64,000 bases of DNA from assembly GCF_034424315.1 (NCBI RefSeq), contig NZ_CP139972.1, forward strand, positions 3,720,001 through 3,784,000, in the 5' to 3' direction. How positions within the stretch are numbered: position 1 is the first letter of the stretch; each line of letters opens with the position of its first letter. Shown in pieces: positions 60,815 through 64,000 of this stretch. The notes below the pieces were generated by a model, which saw only the letters and a program-made list of their open reading frames with translations, was not told where the DNA came from and did no database searches. The position numbers and the translations under genes are program-made. This DNA is from Chitinophaga sancti. GTDB taxonomy: Bacteria > Bacteroidota > Bacteroidia > Chitinophagales > Chitinophagaceae.

Positions 60815-62058
60815 CGTACCTGGCCATCTCCTCTCACAAACCATTTTTCCGTCACCAGTTTTTCCAGTGCAAATGGTCCGCGGGCATGGAGTTTCTGGGT
60901 AGAGATCCCGATCTCTGCACCTAATCCAAATACACCACCATCTGTGAAACGGGTGCTGGCATTGACATACACCGCAGCAGCATCTACTTCGTTCAGGAAG
61001 CGTTCACTGATCACCGCATCGTTGGATACGATGGCTTCAGAATGTTTGGAAGAGAATTCCTGAATATGCTTTAATGCTTCTTCTACACCATTTACAATTT
61101 TGACAGAGCATTTAAAATCGAGAAATTCACGACCAAAATCCCCCGGTGCTGCATGCTGTAAATATGGATAAGATAAGCCTTCCAATATCTTATAAGAAGG
61201 AGCATCTGCAAAGATCTCTACATTATAAGCCGCCAGTGAAGGTGCTAACAATGTTAATAAACCAGTTGCCACCTGCTCATCTACCAGCACGGTATCCAGT
61301 GAATTACATACTGAAGGACGACTTACTTTTGCATTCGTTACGATCTTAGCAGCCTTCTCCAGGTCAGCAGTCGCTTCAACATAAGTATGACATACACCTG
61401 CACCTGTTTCTATCACAGGCACCTTGCTATTTGCACGTACATATTCAATCAGCTGTTGTGAGCCTCTTGGTATGATGATATCAATATATTTTACTGCTGT
61501 CAGCATCTCCTGGATCAGTGCACGATCTACGGGCAGCAATTGTACGGCATGTATATTTACGTTGAACGCCTTCAGTACATCCTGGATGATCTGTACTAAT
61601 ATCGTATTTGTATGGAAAGCATCGGAACCGCCTCTTAATACACAAACATTACCTGAACGGATACACAGTGCTGCTACATCAAGGGTTACATTAGGCCTTG
61701 ATTCGTAAATCACACCTACAACCCCCAGGGGCACAGTACGCTTCTGTACATGCAAACCATTGTCCAGCGTACGTTCCAACACGACTTCATTTGCAGGATC
61801 AGGCAGGGCGGCTATTTCATTCAGACTATCTGCGAGTTGTTTAATCCGCACTTCATTCAGCAATAAGCGATCCTTCTTCGGGTCTTCGTCAGACATTTTA
61901 TCCAGGTCCTTTTTGTTTTCGGCTACGATCGCTGCTGTTTGTGCCGAGACTTGTACTGCCAGTTTGCGCAGCAGTTGTTGCTTCTGCTCATCGGCGAGTG
62001 ACTTTATAGCGCTGGTAGCCTGTTGGGCATCTACCAGCATTTGTTGTATGCTTTGCAT
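60811..62058 (-). CDS. proA: Gamma-glutamyl phosphate reductase
   Basis: ProA reduces gamma-glutamyl phosphate to glutamate semialdehyde with NADPH in proline synthesis. The 415-aa aldehyde-dehydrogenase-fold protein shows 'LDNGLHVQKRTVPLGVVGVIYESRPNVTLDVAALCIRSGNVCVLRGGSDAFHTN', 'IIPRGSQQLIEYVRANSKVPVIETGAGVCHTYV' and the catalytic Cys in 'RPSVCNSLDTVLVDE'. The C-terminal 'FTDGGVFGLGAEIGISTQKLHARGPFALEKL' is also conserved. It follows proB by 20 bp on the same strand. Confidence 0.97.
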   Translation of the reverse strand: MQSIQQMLVDAQQATSAIKSLADEQKQQLLRKLAVQVSAQTAAIVAENKKDLDKMSDEDPKKDRLLLNEVRIKQLADSLNEIAALPDPANEVVLERTLDNGLHVQKRTVPLGVVGVIYESRPNVTLDVAALCIRSGNVCVLRGGSDAFHTNTILVQIIQDVLKAFNVNIHAVQLLPVDRALIQEMLTAVKYIDIIIPRGSQQLIEYVRANSKVPVIETGAGVCHTYVEATADLEKAAKIVTNAKVSRPSVCNSLDTVLVDEQVATGLLTLLAPSLAAYNVEIFADAPSYKILEGLSYPYLQHAAPGDFGREFLDFKCSVKIVNGVEEALKHIQEFSSKHSEAIVSNDAVISERFLNEVDAAAVYVNASTRFTDGGVFGLGAEIGISTQKLHARGPFALEKLVTEKWFVRGDGQVR

Positions 62059-62078
62059 GGTGAATTCTTTTTCAATTG

Positions 62079-63113
62079 CTACAGCAATACGATGTCGTCT
62101 GCATGTGCAACCTCAAGGTCATGTTGCTTGTTATCTTCCGAGAGTAAGTCAGAAGAAACTTTTGCGCGTGCCACAGCGATTACATTGTGCTCTTCGTCTA
62201 CTATTTCAAATACTTCTCCTCCTTCGAATGCATCGAGCACTGATAATACACCTACTGCCAGCAAGCTACGTCTTTTCTGTAGTGCTGTCAGTGCACCGGC
62301 ATCTACCAGTACGCGGCCTGTTACCAGGCTACCGCTGGCCAGCCATTTCTTTCTTGCAGGCATGCTGCATTCCTGTGGTAAGCATACGGTGCCGGTGCTG
62401 CCTGCTATTGCGTTCAGGATACCATCGGTGGTATGAATACCAAAGATCACCACACCTATTCCCATCCTGGTAGCGAGGCGGGCAAAGGTGAGTTTAGACA
62501 CCATGCCACCCAGGCCTACTGATGATTTCTTTGTATCTGCGAGTGATAATATTGATTCGTTGATTTCCGGGACTTCCGGCACTACTTTTCCGTCTTTATC
62601 CAGCAATCCGCCTACGGAGGTACTGAATAACAGCAAAGAGGCTCCAAAGCCTACGGCAATCAGTGTAGCCAGTTCATCGTTGTCAGAAAATTTCAATTCC
62701 AGGTCGCTCACTACGTCATTTTCATTTGCTACCGGGATGACATTGCTTGCCCACAGTTCTTCGTACGTTTTTTTCAGTTGCAGGAACTGTTGCCTGTTAC
62801 TGAAGTGACGGCGTTCGCAGAGGCTTTGGGCAATGGCGATGTTGTACGGAGAGAAATAACGGGCATACTTGCTAAGGAGCAAGGGGTTGCCGATGGCAGC
62901 TGCCGCTTTGCGCTCACTGATGGTGCCACTGTATTCGTGCAGGAATTTTTTGCCTGCAGCTACTGCTCCTGAAGAAACTAACACGATATTGTACTGCTCC
63001 TGTAATTCTGCCACCTGACGGGCTATTGAAGCTATGATCGTCTCATCCAGCTCGCCATCTGCATGTGTGATGGAGGCTGATCCAAATTTAATTACGAGTA
63101 TCGGTTTAGTCAC
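62079..63113 (-). CDS. proB: Glutamate 5-kinase
   Basis: ProB phosphorylates glutamate as the first proline-synthesis step. The amino-acid-kinase domain (residues 1-245) has 'LVIKFGSASITHADGELDE', 'VLVSSGAVAAGKKFL', 'PVANENDVVSD', 'FSDNDELATLIA' and 'SVGLGGMVSKLTFA'. A PUA-like C-terminal domain follows (about 265-340). The 344-aa length is slightly short but complete for proteins of this type. The proB-proA order is the common bacterial operon. It is divergent from the secreted esterase gene at the window end. Confidence 0.96.
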   Translation of the reverse strand: MTKPILVIKFGSASITHADGELDETIIASIARQVAELQEQYNIVLVSSGAVAAGKKFLHEYSGTISERKAAAAIGNPLLLSKYARYFSPYNIAIAQSLCERRHFSNRQQFLQLKKTYEELWASNVIPVANENDVVSDLELKFSDNDELATLIAVGFGASLLLFSTSVGGLLDKDGKVVPEVPEINESILSLADTKKSSVGLGGMVSKLTFARLATRMGIGVVIFGIHTTDGILNAIAGSTGTVCLPQECSMPARKKWLASGSLVTGRVLVDAGALTALQKRRSLLAVGVLSVLDAFEGGEVFEIVDEEHNVIAVARAKVSSDLLSEDNKQHDLEVAHADDIVLL

Positions 63114-63266
63114 TGTCCCAAAAATTTGTGATCAAAATTATTCAAATTGCTGAGTATATTTTAAAAAAAGTATTTTGTGGTTTGTGATTTTATGGCCAAT
63201 GTGCTTCGCGCAAAGGCCTACAGGATAGATACCTCTTATTTTCTTTAATTTAAATTTCATTCTCCT

Positions 63267-64000
63267 TTGAAAAACTGCCGCATTCCACAATTAGCCATGC
63301 TGGCCATTATCAGCCTGATCTGTGGCACAGCCCATGCCCAGCAGGATACCGGGTACCACTGGTATACGCCCTCCCGGATTGAAGGCCAGGGTTTCCCCGT
63401 AGCCGCTAAATATGACAGATTACCCGCTAAAGCAGAAAAAACGGTGCCTCCCAAAGTCTGGAACTTATCAAGGATGAGTGCCGGTTTGTCGTTAAGATTT
63501 CGGACTTCGGCAGCAGATCTCGTGGTGCGGTACGTGGTAACGGGCAAACAGGATATGCCCCATATGCCGGCTACAGGGGCCAGTGGCGTGGATCTATATA
63601 GTATAGATCCAAACGGAGAATGGAAATGGAGTGCGGGGAAATACAGTTTCGGGGATACCATTACTTATCGTTTTCCTGGTTTGAGCAAAAATATAGGGGA
63701 ATATCGCCTGTATTTGCCGCTTTATAATACCTTGAAGTGGCTGGAAGTAGGTAGCAGGGAGGATTCTATTCATTTTCTGCCGCTGAGACAAGAGAAACCT
63801 ATTGTAATATATGGTACTTCCATTGCCCAGGGTGCCTGCGCCTCCCGCCCGGGATTAGCATGGGCCAATCAATTAGACAGGATCCTGGACCGGCCGGTGA
63901 TCAACCTGGCCTTTGCCGGAAACGGGAAACTGGATCCACCGGTAACGGAGCTACTGACAGAAATAGATGCAAAAATATATGTGCTGGATTGCCTGCCCAA
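63267..64000 (+). CDS. Secreted SGNH/GDSL-type esterase (truncated by window end)
   Basis: The frame runs off the window and begins with a signal peptide if TTG at 63267 is the start (MKNCRIPQLAMLAIISLICG.AHAQ); the first ATG, 63297, would leave an uncharged, shorter signal. An N-terminal jelly-roll domain (SGNH_hydr_N-like, 'VWNLSRMSAGLSLRFRTSAADLVVRYVVTG') precedes the SGNH hydrolase block I 'IVIYGTSIAQGACASRPGLAWANQLDRIL' (Ser nucleophile in GTSIAQG) and block II 'VINLAFAGNGKLDPPV' (Gly, Asn). The end of the catalytic domain lies beyond the window. Such proteins deacylate carbohydrates. No partner can be seen. Confidence 0.8.
   Translation, partial: MKNCRIPQLAMLAIISLICGTAHAQQDTGYHWYTPSRIEGQGFPVAAKYDRLPAKAEKTVPPKVWNLSRMSAGLSLRFRTSAADLVVRYVVTGKQDMPHMPATGASGVDLYSIDPNGEWKWSAGKYSFGDTITYRFPGLSKNIGEYRLYLPLYNTLKWLEVGSREDSIHFLPLRQEKPIVIYGTSIAQGACASRPGLAWANQLDRILDRPVINLAFAGNGKLDPPVTELLTEIDAKIYVLDCLP

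Overview
The window looks like a chromosomal segment of a Chitinophaga-like member of the Bacteroidota (Chitinophagaceae). The evidence is two SusC/SusD pairs, an ECF sigma/FecR/STN-SusC signalling set, a type IX secretion C-terminal domain protein with a PorP/SprF partner, LytTR regulation of an outer-membrane barrel, several AraC and HxlR regulators, and promoter -7 elements of the Bacteroidota form TAnnTTTG. No rRNA, tRNA, CRISPR array, insertion sequence or phage gene was seen. The last gene is cut by the window end.

1-9 kb: small regulated stress or detoxification units. These are an ExbD-like lipoprotein, an AraC regulator divergent from phenolic acid decarboxylase (padC), an NmrA-type reductase divergent from its HxlR regulator, an epimerase with an AraC regulator, and a seven-haem cytochrome with a metallophosphoesterase. 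8.6-12.4 kb: 5-oxoprolinase genes pxpB-pxpC-pxpA followed by an NRAMP-fold transporter that has lost the metal ligands; an unusual tandem repeat fills the pxpA/transporter junction. 12.6-17.4 kb: patatin and CPBP protease, then a TPP-riboswitch-led thiamin salvage operon (thiM-thiE-thiD-tenA).

17.4-30 kb: a GH92 alpha-mannosidase, a LytS/LytTR-type two-component pair divergent from an outer-membrane barrel gene with a candidate LytTR double box between them, a YbhB/Raf-kinase-inhibitor-like protein with an AraC regulator, an MBOAT/SGNH-like O-acylation pair, and TIGR02117 and DinB proteins. 30-42 kb (minus strand): a polysaccharide-utilisation-type locus with ECF sigma, a phosphodiesterase, FecR, STN-SusC, SusD, a PKD lipoprotein, a DUF4874/DUF4832 lipoprotein and a DUF5009 (HGSNAT-like) membrane acyltransferase. 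It has no glycosidase of a recognised family. 42-49 kb: a Cys-pair membrane protein, a beta-helix lipoprotein, a small cytochrome c, and the PorP/CHU_C pair.

49-61 kb is the most interesting region. Na+/solute symporter, murQ, anmK, a DeoR regulator, SusC and SusD lie on the minus strand. A divergent gene encodes a secreted GH9 hydrolase fused to a NodB-type polysaccharide deacetylase. Similar CGCA-containing motifs lie near the symporter/GH9, deoR and susC starts. I read this as a (1,6-anhydro-)N-acetylmuramic acid or peptidoglycan-sugar scavenging locus. The window ends with proB-proA and a truncated secreted SGNH esterase.
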